Below, piece after piece: positions 37,885 through 46,025 of a DNA stretch of 64,000 nucleotides. This DNA is from a virus, in the IMG/VR virus record IMGVR_UViG_3300028558_000001, positions 112,661-176,660 of that record; one strand, given 5' to 3'. Made by a program: the position numbers and the translations under genes. The notes beneath the pieces were generated by a model, which was not told the origin of the DNA, ran no database searches, and was given only the letters and a program-made list of their open reading frames with translations. The stretch's first letter is position 1; each line of letters starts with the position of its first letter.

Positions 37885-38522
37885 TTTATACCTCTTTTAA
37901 TTCTTCCACGGTTCCAAGTATCATCTGGTGCTGTTTTTGAAAACTTTTCTTCAAAACCATTATTCCACCACATTACCCCGTCTTTTCTTTCTCTCAATAT
38001 ATTTTTAACTTCTTCTGAATGTTTCTTACCATAACTAGATTCACTTATCTTCTGTCTGGTTTCTTCTGAACGACATTTACTAAATTGAGGGTGATTTTCA
38101 CCAGAATTTAATTTGCTTAGTTTTTGTTTAGTCTCATCTGAGCGTATTTTACCTTTATTGGCTTTACTGATATTAGCTGCTCTATTCGGAGCAGCCGATA
38201 TTTTCTGACCCACTGTCAATAACTTATTAGGATCAGAAGACCAATGACCAACAGTAACATGTAAATTAAAATATCTAATTCTAACTTCTTCTGGTTTAAT
38301 CATATTAAGATAACGCTGTTCTTCTAAAAATAATTCCTGTCGGTTAGTATACACTCGTTTTATGATACGTCTTTTAAAATCTTCTGGTCTTCTTCGATAG
38401 GTATTTCTCATCCAGTTAGAAGAACAAATATACCCGTCATCTTCTGTTCCCCAATGGCAACCTACATAATATCTTTTATCACGCTTATCAAACCAAATAT
38501 AGACAAAACCATATTTTTCCAT
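37881..38522 (-). CDS. GIY-YIG homing endonuclease with NUMOD3-type motifs
   Basis: 213 residues. The N-terminal catalytic region has G-F-V-Y-I-W-F-D and Y-Y-V-G-C-H-W-G (GIY-YIG-like) with a downstream basic helix. The C-terminal part has repeated S-D-E-T-K-Q-K-L-S and S-E-E-T-R-Q-K-I-S, the NUMOD3 DNA-binding repeats. It sits between gp46 and gp47, a typical intergenic insertion site. A late-type box overlaps its start region in an inverted repeat. Confidence 0.85.
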   Translation of the reverse strand: MEKYGFVYIWFDKRDKRYYVGCHWGTEDDGYICSSNWMRNTYRRRPEDFKRRIIKRVYTNRQELFLEEQRYLNMIKPEEVRIRYFNLHVTVGHWSSDPNKLLTVGQKISAAPNRAANISKANKGKIRSDETKQKLSKLNSGENHPQFSKCRSEETRQKISESSYGKKHSEEVKNILRERKDGVMWWNNGFEEKFSKTAPDDTWNRGRIKRGIK

Positions 38523-38552
38523 AAATACCTCCTGTTAAAGAAGTATTTATGG
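38519..38552. promoter_or_regulatory. Inverted repeat with late boxes at the homing endonuclease start
   Basis: CCATAAATAC (38519-38528) pairs with GTATTTATGG (38543-38552). The minus-strand late box is at 38550-38544, 22 bases before the start codon; the opposite arm contains the codon itself (38522-38520). Confidence 0.55.
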
Positions 38553-38563
38553 TTTTGTATGTC

Positions 38564-39619
38564 TCAGAACTTTCCCATCTGATTCATGGCATTGGTGAAT
38601 AAGTCGCCCATCAAAGTTTTCATACCAATTTTGTCGATTGGATCATCTAGCTCGTCAATGTAATGAGTGATGATAGAAAGAGTGCTTTCCAGTTCGATAT
38701 TCTCGATGGAATCAAATAGCACGATCTTTGAGGCTTCTGGAATTATAGTATAGTCACATGTTCCGGCATTGTCAAGCTCGGCCACAAATTCATCAAATTT
38801 AGATTGACTCTGTTTATTCTTAGGATTTACCTTAAGAATCATTCCCTCATATGCTTTTAAATCAATTTCTTGATCTTCGTCATAATCAACGATAGCATAC
38901 ATCTTGAATGGATTTTCAATGAATTCCAATTCTCTCGATTCAGTATCGAAAATATGAAATCCCCTTGGATCATTATAATCAGCCCAAGTGAACTCATAAG
39001 GAGCGCCAAGATACTCAATATTGGAATTACGAGACTTAGTATGATAATGGCCTGAAAAAACCCTATCGAATTTCTTATAGACGTTGGCACTTTCGCCATG
39101 CTGTGATACAATTCCTTTGTAAAATTCAAAACCAGCTAACTCAAGATGGCCGTAGACTACTTGTGCATCTGTAGCTTTAATTAGATTATAGGTATCATTT
39201 CTATTTTCTTCACAAATCCAAGGAACAAGCAGCATTTTTAAATTATCGAATACTACTTCTGTTGCTGTTTCATATAAATTAAATGGGTACTTGACGTTCT
39301 CAGAATGAAAGAGAACGTCAAGTGAATTTGGCTTTATGGTGCGAGAATGAAACTGATCATGATTGCCCATAATAAAATGGGCGTCAATACCCATATTAAG
39401 AATTGGATCGAGAAACGTCTTATGGAGCGAATCCGCCGCAAGATAGTTGATGAATTTACGAGAGTCAACTAAATCTCCACCATGAATGAGGGTCGTTACC
39501 CCGCGCTCCTTGAGGGCAGGGAAGAACACCTTATCATAAAATTTACGAAAGTAATCAAGAAAAATTGGGGAGGCCGATTTGACTCCCCAATGTGTATCAT
39601 TTATTAAAGCAATTTTCAA
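38564..39619 (-). CDS. 47: Recombination endonuclease subunit gp47 (SbcD/Mre11-like)
   Basis: 351 residues with all metallophosphoesterase motifs: N-D-T-H-W-G at the start, H-G-G-D-L-V-D near 45, M-G-N-H-D near 92 and F-S-G-H-Y-H near 185. Partner of gp46. The start is a TTG at 39619 with AAGGA six bases upstream; the first in-frame ATG lies well inside the catalytic domain. T4 gp47 is 339 residues. Confidence 0.95.
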   Translation of the reverse strand: MKIALINDTHWGVKSASPIFLDYFRKFYDKVFFPALKERGVTTLIHGGDLVDSRKFINYLAADSLHKTFLDPILNMGIDAHFIMGNHDQFHSRTIKPNSLDVLFHSENVKYPFNLYETATEVVFDNLKMLLVPWICEENRNDTYNLIKATDAQVVYGHLELAGFEFYKGIVSQHGESANVYKKFDRVFSGHYHTKSRNSNIEYLGAPYEFTWADYNDPRGFHIFDTESRELEFIENPFKMYAIVDYDEDQEIDLKAYEGMILKVNPKNKQSQSKFDEFVAELDNAGTCDYTIIPEASKIVLFDSIENIELESTLSIITHYIDELDDPIDKIGMKTLMGDLFTNAMNQMGKF

Positions 39620-39628
39620 TTTGATTCC

Positions 39629-39778
39629 TTATTCAATAGGAGGGATAGCGATAGCTTCCTCTAATTTCTTTTTAAAATATTCAATATCATCCCAAATGAT
39701 TGCCTCTTCTGGCGTAGGAAGAGTTGTTACAAATGAACCTTTATCTTTTTCAGTAGGAAGCCATTCATTCACACACAT
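39629..39778 (-). CDS. Small hypothetical protein (49 aa)
   Basis: ATG at 39778 with AAGGA upstream, overlapping the preceding stop (TAATG). Contains a P-T-P-E-E-A-I-I-W-D-D helix. Not recognised. Confidence 0.6.
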   Translation of the reverse strand: MCVNEWLPTEKDKGSFVTTLPTPEEAIIWDDIEYFKKKLEEAIAIPPIE

Positions 39779-39969
39779 TATTTCTTCCTTGAAGGTGATT
39801 TTGTAAATATACTATTTTTCTCAGCCTGTGTCAAGGCGCTTTGGCAATATTCAATAATAGCCTCAAGACGAATCTGATAATTGTAGTATTCGTTCTGGTT
39901 GATGGGCTTGGCGTTAATCTTCTGTGCTAGATCAACTACGATCTGCGGAATTAAATGGTCGTTATTCAT
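39778..39969 (-). CDS. Small hypothetical protein (63 aa)
   Basis: Helical with R-L-E-A-I-I-E-Y-C-Q-S-A-L-T. Overlaps gp55 by eight bases. Not recognised. Confidence 0.6.
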   Translation of the reverse strand: MNNDHLIPQIVVDLAQKINAKPINQNEYYNYQIRLEAIIEYCQSALTQAEKNSIFTKSPSRKK

Positions 39970-40522
39970 CTACTACTTCCTCTACTGTTAGTTTCTTATT
40001 TTTCTTGGCTTTGACTTGATCTTCTATTCTTTTTTCATAATCACTGATAACAGAATAGTGATAATCCTGATTGAATGTAACATTCTTATCATGGGATAAC
40101 ATATTTTCATTAATTAAATCAATCTGATGCATCATATCAAAATTCTTATGCTTAACATAATGCTGCTTCATTTCTTTCTCTGCTCGATTGACGAAAGCGT
40201 TCCAAGCAATCTGAGTAAAGTAAGCGAATGGGTTCTGTGTTTCATGACCAATATCGAAGTTACCGATCTTCTCAATACATTTTTCGATTGCATCTGAAAT
40301 CATTTCCTGCTTATAATCGTCAGTATAGGCGTAGAAGCGGGAATGTTTCGTTAGCTTATTGGAAATTTGTATGATACACTCTCCAATATAGTTCATGACC
40401 TTATATGGTACTTCCTCTCCTGCCCTAGTAGCCTTCTGATATTCCACTAGATTCTCGTAGAAAGTACGGCCATTGATGTAGTTCTTATTGGTTCTTGGCT
40501 TATTACTTCGTGTACGTTTCAT
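39962..40522 (-). CDS. 55: Late transcription sigma factor gp55
   Basis: 186 residues from the ATG at 40522 (AGAGG upstream), one more than T4 gp55 (185). Conserved Y-I-G-E-C, D-E/Y-K-Q-E-M-I-S-D-A-I-E-K-C and Q-N-P-F-A-Y-F-T-Q-I-A-W-N-A-F segments. It directs RNA polymerase to the ATAAATA late promoters, with gp45 as activator. The gene itself is downstream of a late-type box at 40758 and a uvsW terminator. Confidence 0.93.
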   Translation of the reverse strand: MKRTRSNKPRTNKNYINGRTFYENLVEYQKATRAGEEVPYKVMNYIGECIIQISNKLTKHSRFYAYTDDYKQEMISDAIEKCIEKIGNFDIGHETQNPFAYFTQIAWNAFVNRAEKEMKQHYVKHKNFDMMHQIDLINENMLSHDKNVTFNQDYHYSVISDYEKRIEDQVKAKKNKKLTVEEVVDE

Positions 40523-40560
40523 ATTACCTCTAAAAATGTTATAAAAATTGTAAAAAGGAC

Positions 40561-40589
40561 TTGACATGTCTTTAAAAACTTGTTATAAT
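40561..40589 (+). promoter_or_regulatory. Consensus sigma70 promoter on the plus strand
   Basis: TTGACA, 17-base spacer, TATAAT, a perfect host consensus pointing away from gp55 into the gp55-uvsW gap. No ORF with a ribosome site follows on the plus strand before uvsW, so the product would be a non-coding RNA or antisense RNA. Confidence 0.75.
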
Positions 40590-40594
40590 CCATA

Positions 40595-40706
40595 TGTCTT
40601 TAGGAAGATAGTAACTGTTTTTAGCCACTTAAAAGTCCTAACAGTTAACCCATAGAAAATAGTCAACGAAGTTCTTTCCGAATGAAATGAGGAAAGTCAC
40701 AAAAAT
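40595..40706 (+). ncRNA. Candidate small RNA from the plus-strand promoter
   Basis: Starting about 6 bases after the -10 box, the transcript would contain a perfect 8-bp hairpin TAACTGTT/AACAGTTA (40612-40619 with 40640-40647) and would run into the 9-bp hairpin at 40707-40733. Limits are approximate. Existence is inferred from the promoter. Confidence 0.4.
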
Positions 40707-40733
40707 AAGACTAGTGTTTTTATTACTAGTCTT
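40707..40733 (-). terminator. uvsW terminator
   Basis: Nine-bp stem AAGACTAGT/ACTAGTCTT with ATTTTTG following on the minus strand, 34 bases past the uvsW stop. Confidence 0.7.
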
Positions 40734-40757
40734 AAGGAGAAAACCATATTGGTATAA

Positions 40758-40764
40758 CTATTTA
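40758..40764 (-). promoter_or_regulatory. Late-type box between uvsW and its terminator
   Basis: Minus-strand ACCATAAATAG, reading toward gp55 but upstream of the uvsW terminator hairpin. If active, its transcript would meet the hairpin after about 25 bases, so it may be weak or serve gp55 by read-through. Confidence 0.4.
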
Positions 40765-40767
40765 TGG

Positions 40768-42198
40768 TTATTTCAACTCTTTTGTGAAAAGCTGGTATTC
40801 AAAGCCTTCTTCGTTATACATCTTGATACGTTCAATGAAATGTTGAAGCGTATAGTTTTTGTATTTCTTATAAGAAAAATCATCTGATAGATCAACTAAT
40901 AGACATGATAACTTTTCTTTGCTCATTCTGAGACCTCTACCAATTGATTGTAGAGTTTTAATTCTAGCTTTAGATGGCGATGTAAAGACCATATTATGGA
41001 TTTTCTTAATAGAAATACCAGTAGTAAAAACATCAGATGCAATAACAATAACATCATCTTCTGCTTCTAGGATAGCTTTAATAGCATCCCGTTCCTCGTC
41101 CTCAACGTCTCCTGATACATAATATACTTTACGATCAGGTGCATGTTCTTTAAGAAGTTCATAAAGTGGAATACCATGCTTTTCTTTATATCTAAAGAGA
41201 ACTAGAGTATTTCCTTTAAGGGAAAGGATAAGGTTCTTGATAAAAATGTTTCGTCTAGGATGCTGTAGGATAAAGTCTAATTCTTGAGGATAATCAAGTT
41301 TACGACAAGCTTTCCTATCGGCTTCTGGATAACGAAGGGTAATTGCTTTGATTTTAATATCGGCTGCAAATCCTTGGTCAATCAGTTCTCTTGTTGTAAT
41401 ACCCCTAGAGATAATACCAAATAGACCCTTTAACTGCATTTCAGAAGTTTTAGAATCCTTTAGCGTTCCCGTTAGTCCGAAACGATATTTTGCATATGGT
41501 AGATTAGAAATTATCTTTGATAGAACAACAGCGTCAGCAGAATGTACTTCATCTACAATTACTAGGTCAAATTGATCAAACCAATCTTGATCTTTAATAA
41601 ACTGAATTGTCTGCCAAGTTAGGGTAATGATCTGTGCTTTGGAATTCTTATCAGAAGAAACATATTTATTTGCTTCATATCCATAAGAATCAAAGTCTCC
41701 ATATACCTGAGTGATAAGGCCGGTTAGTGGAGTAATGATCAGTGTCTTTAGATTATAATATCTAATAAGATAATACATCAACATAGTTTTACCTGATGAC
41801 GTAGCAGATAAAGTAATGTTACGAGAACTGTTTACTGACTCTACGAAAGACTGTACTTGATATTCTCTAATATCGAATTCAGATGGAATATTAAGAGACT
41901 TGATAAATTCAATAGCTTCGTCTCTCGTTATCTTAGGTTCATCGTCTTTTTCGAAGGCATATGTATAATCTCGTTCTTCACAGAACTTAATTAAATCTTC
42001 TTTAAGACCGACTGGAATGGTGTGTTCTTTGAGGTTGACAAGTTTAATCTTACCATCCCACCATCCCTTTTTAAACTTAGGATTCCATTTATAATTCTCG
42101 GCAAAGAAAGAAAAGCAGTCATTAAGTTCCATAAGGACAGACCGCTCACAATTAATTCTATATATAGATTCGTTTAGTTTTATGAATTCAATATGCAT
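40768..42198 (-). CDS. uvsW: DNA/RNA helicase UvsW
   Basis: 476 residues. N-terminal R-Y-like DNA-binding region (W-W-D-G-K near 46), motif I S-A-T-S-S-G-K-T near 131, motif II V-I-V-D-E-V-H near 209, motif III G-L-T-G-T near 240, motif VI Q-S-I-G-R-G-L-R near 420. Removes R-loops and branches, promoting origin shut-off and recombination repair. Length similar to T4 UvsW (503). Confidence 0.95.
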   Translation of the reverse strand: MHIEFIKLNESIYRINCERSVLMELNDCFSFFAENYKWNPKFKKGWWDGKIKLVNLKEHTIPVGLKEDLIKFCEERDYTYAFEKDDEPKITRDEAIEFIKSLNIPSEFDIREYQVQSFVESVNSSRNITLSATSSGKTMLMYYLIRYYNLKTLIITPLTGLITQVYGDFDSYGYEANKYVSSDKNSKAQIITLTWQTIQFIKDQDWFDQFDLVIVDEVHSADAVVLSKIISNLPYAKYRFGLTGTLKDSKTSEMQLKGLFGIISRGITTRELIDQGFAADIKIKAITLRYPEADRKACRKLDYPQELDFILQHPRRNIFIKNLILSLKGNTLVLFRYKEKHGIPLYELLKEHAPDRKVYYVSGDVEDEERDAIKAILEAEDDVIVIASDVFTTGISIKKIHNMVFTSPSKARIKTLQSIGRGLRMSKEKLSCLLVDLSDDFSYKKYKNYTLQHFIERIKMYNEEGFEYQLFTKELK

Positions 42199-42629
42199 TA
42201 GCCGCCACTAGACCATTTTAAGAATTCCCTAGCATTAGTGATATGGAAGCTTCTATTGCTAATTTCTTTTAGAATTGATGATAGCAGATCAACTAATTCG
42301 TCTTGCGCTGAAACTTTCAATACCATCTTGATAACATCTTGGTCAGAATTAACATAGTCCATTCCCATTGTTTTAATGATAGTTCCTGTTAGGATAGGCC
42401 AACCGCGAGCAGTAGTCTCATTAGTTGAACCTTTGGTGTAATACTCATATTTTTCATTCTTGAGTTTCTTTAGATCAGTTTCCCATTTAAGAGATTTTAA
42501 CTTCTCAGCTACATAGAATCTCTTATACTTTGCATGGAGTGATACAGACTTACGGCTTTCTTCTGCTAGATCAGTAATATCTAACTCTGAATCGACGGTC
42601 CATAGGTCTAGAATTTCATCAAACGTCAT
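42198..42629 (-). CDS. uvsY: Recombination mediator UvsY
   Basis: 143 residues adjacent to uvsW, as in T4. A central helical region with L-H-A-K-Y-K-R-F-Y, Y-E-Y-Y-T-K-G and a C-terminal T-N-A-R-E-F-L-K-W-S match the UvsY family (137 residues in T4). It loads UvsX on gp32-coated ssDNA. Coupled to uvsW by a one-base overlap. Confidence 0.9.
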   Translation of the reverse strand: MTFDEILDLWTVDSELDITDLAEESRKSVSLHAKYKRFYVAEKLKSLKWETDLKKLKNEKYEYYTKGSTNETTARGWPILTGTIIKTMGMDYVNSDQDVIKMVLKVSAQDELVDLLSSILKEISNRSFHITNAREFLKWSSGG

Positions 42630-42638
42630 TTATAATCC

Positions 42639-43160
42639 TTAGCTTTTTGTAATAATGTAATCTGTATATTTGAAAACGGCGGTAGTACTTAGATAGTTAA
42701 TATCATTAACTGTTGTATCGAAGTCTAATTGTGATAGGCCAACTGGATATGCATCACGATATGTAATGTTATAACTTGGATTTTTATTGGAATCTACTAC
42801 AATTACTGTAATATCTGATTTAATACCAAGTCCAGAAAACATGCTTTGATGTTCAATGCCATAATATTCTGTAGGGCTTTCATGAGCGGCAATCGCTAGA
42901 ATCCAGTTAAATATTTCAAACCAAGAACTTAGGTCTTCTGATACCTTATAACGAATACGTAAATCTTCCCATTTCATGTGATCGCCAACTTCTGGCAATC
43001 CCATCATGGGAGTGGCATACTCCGTGGGGGTTAGGGCAATTCCCGGTAGGTTAATCTTCTGAATAAACCAATCTACGTTTGGACACCTTTTAATTGTCAT
43101 AGCGAAATTAACAGGAGAAAGCATAGATTGGGTAGATGGATTCTGATCCAAAGCAGTCAT
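42639..43160 (-). CDS. Tail-tube-fold protein (gp19-like paralog, possible tail completion)
   Basis: 173 residues. L-S-P-V-N-F-A-M-T-I-K-R-C-P near 15, F-x-Q-K-I-N-L-P-G-I near 34, Y-K-V-S-E-D near 71 and N-W-I-L near 86 fit the tube/initiator family together with the products at 857-1432 and 54819-55466. It may be a tail completion or baseplate-tube protein. Preceded by a sigma70-type and a late-type promoter. Confidence 0.65.
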   Translation of the reverse strand: MTALDQNPSTQSMLSPVNFAMTIKRCPNVDWFIQKINLPGIALTPTEYATPMMGLPEVGDHMKWEDLRIRYKVSEDLSSWFEIFNWILAIAAHESPTEYYGIEHQSMFSGLGIKSDITVIVVDSNKNPSYNITYRDAYPVGLSQLDFDTTVNDINYLSTTAVFKYTDYIITKS

Positions 43161-43181
43161 AGGAGTCCTTTTATTTTTATA

Positions 43182-43210
43182 AGTATATAGTATTTATTAA
43201 CGTTTGTCAA
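43182..43210 (-). promoter_or_regulatory. Overlapping sigma70-type and late promoters upstream of 42639-43160
   Basis: Minus strand TTGACA (43210-43205), 17-base spacer, TATACT (43187-43182), with ATAAATA (43197-43191) inside the spacer. Both signals would serve the tube-like gene, giving early and late expression. Confidence 0.6.
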
Positions 43211-43221
43211 CAGCTTAAATA

Positions 43222-43228
43222 GTAAATA
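43222..43228 (+). promoter_or_regulatory. Weak late-type box (GTAAATA) for the plus-strand module
   Basis: GTAAATA on the plus strand, 31 bases before the homing-endonuclease-like gene. One mismatch to the common ATAAATA. Confidence 0.35.
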
Positions 43229-43259
43229 AGCAGTATTTTCTCAATTTAAAGGTAAAGGA

Positions 43260-44009
43260 ATGTCAGATAAAAAGTTTTTTATCTATATCATAGGGTCAAC
43301 TCATCAACTTAGACAACCATATGATACTTGTTATATGTATTACGGCGACAATATGGAAGTCGAATGGAATAGATGTTCTAATGCAGATTCTAAAATTGGA
43401 CGTTATATTAGAATGAATAATTTGAGCTTTGATAAAAACTTCATGGTCATTCATTTTGGTAGTTTCGATCAATGCCGTGAAATATACAAACAGAATAGAC
43501 CAGTTCATGGATTGGGTTTAAATGATGAAGCTGATGAAGAACATTACAAAAAGAAAGTGTCTAACTGGAAAGCCCCAACTAAAAAGCCTTGGGAAATGAC
43601 CAGAGAGGAATATAAGGCATGGGAAAAGAGACAGTCTGGAGAAAATCTAGGTAAAGGAAAGGGATTTAACTTTAAAGGACAATTGAATCCCAATGCCGTT
43701 ATCTGGAAGATAACTGATCCAGAGGGAAATGAAACTATCATTGAAGGTGGAATCAGAAATTACTGTAATGAACATAATATATCTGAATTTACATTAAAGG
43801 ATCATCTAGGAGACGTTATTCAGGAACCAAACTATAGTTCTGATAACGGTCAATGTAATGGATATATCCCTAAGAGCGAAGAATTACATAAAAGAAGGCT
43901 TAATACGGTAGGATTTAAACTTGAACGCTTGACTCCGAAGAAGTTTAGGTATAGAAAGGACTGGCAAAGAGATTTGGGGATAAGGGTTTATAAGAACCTT
44001 CGTCCATAA
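43260..44009 (+). CDS. Homing-endonuclease-like protein
   Basis: 249 residues. An N-terminal F-F-I-Y-I-I-G...Y-M-Y-Y-G-D arrangement recalls a divergent GIY-YIG nuclease. Residues about 155-185 (D-P-E-G-N-E-T-I-I-E-G-G-I-R-N-Y-C) followed by an H-N-I-S-E-F-T-L helix match a NUMOD-type DNA-binding unit. The basic C-terminus would bind DNA. Plus-strand orientation inside a minus-strand structural region suggests insertion. AAAGG ribosome site present. Confidence 0.65.
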   Translation: MSDKKFFIYIIGSTHQLRQPYDTCYMYYGDNMEVEWNRCSNADSKIGRYIRMNNLSFDKNFMVIHFGSFDQCREIYKQNRPVHGLGLNDEADEEHYKKKVSNWKAPTKKPWEMTREEYKAWEKRQSGENLGKGKGFNFKGQLNPNAVIWKITDPEGNETIIEGGIRNYCNEHNISEFTLKDHLGDVIQEPNYSSDNGQCNGYIPKSEELHKRRLNTVGFKLERLTPKKFRYRKDWQRDLGIRVYKNLRP

Positions 44010-44030
44010 ACGTTATGAAAGGAAGTAATA

Positions 44031-44561
44031 ATGGCAGACATATGGTTTATTTCAGATACCCATTTCGGGCATCGAAACATTCTAACATTTAAAGAAGAAG
44101 ACGGACGCCCTGTTCGCGGTCAATTTTCTACAGTTGAAGAAATGAACGAACATATGATTAATGAATGGAACAAGCTTGTTAAACCTCAAGACAAGGTTTA
44201 CCACCTTGGCGATGTTGGTTTTGGATCATTCATTAATGATGGTATTCTTTATCGTCTTACTGGAAAAAAGAGACTTGTTCTTGGAAATCATGATGATAGG
44301 TATCTCAAGAACAATGAGTTTACCAAGCATTTTGATAAGATTATGCTTTGGAGAGTATTCAAGGGATTTGATTTTATCTGTACTCACGTTCCCCTAAGAG
44401 AAGATCAGTTTAGGGATGGGTGTACATTTAATGTTCATGGTCATATCCATACACGCCCTCTTGCTTCTAAAAATCATGCGGCTGTCTGTGTAGAGTTGAC
44501 TGATTACCGTCCACTTCATCTAGACGAAGTTATGCAGAAGATCAAGGAAACTAGACAATAA
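44031..44561 (+). CDS. Calcineurin-like metallophosphoesterase
   Basis: 176 residues: S-D-T-H-F-G-H near 8, L-G-D-V near 60, L-G-N-H-D-D near 86, C-T-H-V-P near 117 and V-H-G-H-I-H near 136, a complete metallophosphoesterase set in the small form. Substrate unknown. Follows the homing-endonuclease-like gene by 21 bases and ends in the shared terminator. Confidence 0.88.
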   Translation: MADIWFISDTHFGHRNILTFKEEDGRPVRGQFSTVEEMNEHMINEWNKLVKPQDKVYHLGDVGFGSFINDGILYRLTGKKRLVLGNHDDRYLKNNEFTKHFDKIMLWRVFKGFDFICTHVPLREDQFRDGCTFNVHGHIHTRPLASKNHAAVCVELTDYRPLHLDEVMQKIKETRQ

Positions 44562-44564
44562 AAA

Positions 44565-44585
44565 AGGGAGGCTAAATGCCTCCCT
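44565..44585. terminator. Bidirectional terminator between the phosphoesterase gene and gp23
   Basis: AGGGAGGC/GCCTCCCT with a five-base loop. On the minus strand (after gp23) it is followed by TTTTTTATTG; on the plus strand by AATTT. It ends both convergent transcripts. Confidence 0.85.
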
Positions 44586-44609
44586 AATTTGTTTCTTAAT
44601 GTGAATAGA

Positions 44610-45965
44610 TCACATAAGATGCTGCACCATAACTCTACGATAGTAGAGATTTGAGTCTTGTACTAGAGCGCCTGAACCAACGGTTAGACCCTGAGCGAAT
44701 GGGTTGGCTACCATGCCGTAACGAGTCTTGAAACCAATCTTTGGCTGATAGGTGTTTGGATCAACTGCACGGACCATCTGTAGTGGAACGTATGGGCAGT
44801 AGAATAGACCAGCATCATACTGATTGCCGCCCTTTAGACCTAGGGTTAGATAGTTGCCAGTTGTATATGGATCAATATAGACCTTAATACGACCGTTTAG
44901 AAGACCAGCAAAAGTATTACCAGTATCATCAACGCCTAGCTTGATAGCTAGTTCTGGAGTATAATCTAGTAGTTCGGCCATGTTTAGAGCAGAAGCCACG
45001 TCTGATGAACAGATCATGATGTTGCCCTTACCACGTCTGGTTGTCTTAGCGATCTGGTTAGCTTCACGCTCGATCTGATAGACTAGACCCTTGAACTTTT
45101 CAACTGACCAACGACCATTTGAGTCAACGTCTAGATCGAAGAAACCAGCAGTTGTGGTATCGGTCTGAGCGCCGGGAACGGCTGTGATGTTAATTGTACG
45201 AACTAGTTCGCGGTTAATTTCAGCTAGAAGTTCGCCCTGAATAATATTGGCTAGTTCTGTTTCAGCATCAAGACCGTGAATTGCCTTTAAGTCTTGTGCT
45301 AGTTCGATTGAATAAGAACCCTGTAGCCCGCGTGAACCGGCTGTTACAGTTGTCTTTTCAATGTCGAAAGCGACTTCTGGGAATACAGAGTTACCTGATC
45401 CTAGACCTTCGGCCTGTGCTGTTGAGATTGAACGACCATAGTTGTATAGTGCTGCACCAGAGTTGTTAGAAACTGATGGAGTAGTACCAACCTGACCACC
45501 ACCTAGAACGGAAGTATTTGCAGTACCAACGTTTGCACCAGCAAATGAAGTGAAAGCAGTATTAACTTCGTTATAGAAGTTTTCTGGACCAGTCTGTGAA
45601 GCATAGCGTGAACGCATTGCGAAGATGATACCAGTTGGGCCAGTCATTGGCTGGACGCCAGCAATATCATAAGCAATTAGGTTAGGCATTGCTCTACGAA
45701 CTAGAGAAATTAGAATTGGATCGAAGGTGTCGATAGCACCGGAACCGGCTGTTGATGAAGATGTACCCATTGAGTTGGTTGGTGCGCCTTCGAATAGTGT
45801 CTGGCGTGAACCAGCAGAAGAAGCGGAACCTAGCTCACGGACCATGTTCTCAAGAACAGTAGCCGTTACGAACTTGCGGTGATTATCCTTAATCTCGGGC
45901 ATTTCGTCGTGCTCTAGAATTGGATTCCACTTATTAAAAAGGTCTTCTTTTAGATACTGTTGCAT
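44610..45965 (-). CDS. 23: Major capsid protein gp23
   Basis: 451 residues with gp23 features: N-terminal delta domain with a W-N-P-I-L-E region, L-V-R-R-A-M-P-N-L-I-A-Y-D near 88-100, V-Q-P-M-T-G-P-T-G near 104-112, and D-L-K-A-I-H-G-L-D-A-E-T-E near 228. The precursor is cleaved by gp21; T4 needs gp31 to fold gp23, and a GroES-like gene (24028-24285) may serve here. T4 gp23 is 521 residues. Late box at 46001. Confidence 0.95.
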   Translation of the reverse strand: MQQYLKEDLFNKWNPILEHDEMPEIKDNHRKFVTATVLENMVRELGSASSAGSRQTLFEGAPTNSMGTSSSTAGSGAIDTFDPILISLVRRAMPNLIAYDIAGVQPMTGPTGIIFAMRSRYASQTGPENFYNEVNTAFTSFAGANVGTANTSVLGGGQVGTTPSVSNNSGAALYNYGRSISTAQAEGLGSGNSVFPEVAFDIEKTTVTAGSRGLQGSYSIELAQDLKAIHGLDAETELANIIQGELLAEINRELVRTINITAVPGAQTDTTTAGFFDLDVDSNGRWSVEKFKGLVYQIEREANQIAKTTRRGKGNIMICSSDVASALNMAELLDYTPELAIKLGVDDTGNTFAGLLNGRIKVYIDPYTTGNYLTLGLKGGNQYDAGLFYCPYVPLQMVRAVDPNTYQPKIGFKTRYGMVANPFAQGLTVGSGALVQDSNLYYRRVMVQHLM

Positions 45966-46000
45966 TTTTGTAAAAACTCCTAGTTGTAATTTCTTTTATA

Positions 46001-46007
46001 TATTTAT
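46001..46007 (-). promoter_or_regulatory. Late promoter for gp23
   Basis: Minus-strand ACCATAAATATATAAAAG, 36 bases before the gp23 start. Best-placed late box of the structural region. Confidence 0.7.
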
Positions 46008-46025
46008 GGTTTTGTTATTTTTAAC

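Noticed and set aside
40687-40887. Plus-strand 66-codon frame after the sigma70 promoter at 40561
   Set aside because: No ribosome site; it runs into uvsW antisense and is unlike phage proteins. The RNA itself is kept as a candidate non-coding RNA.
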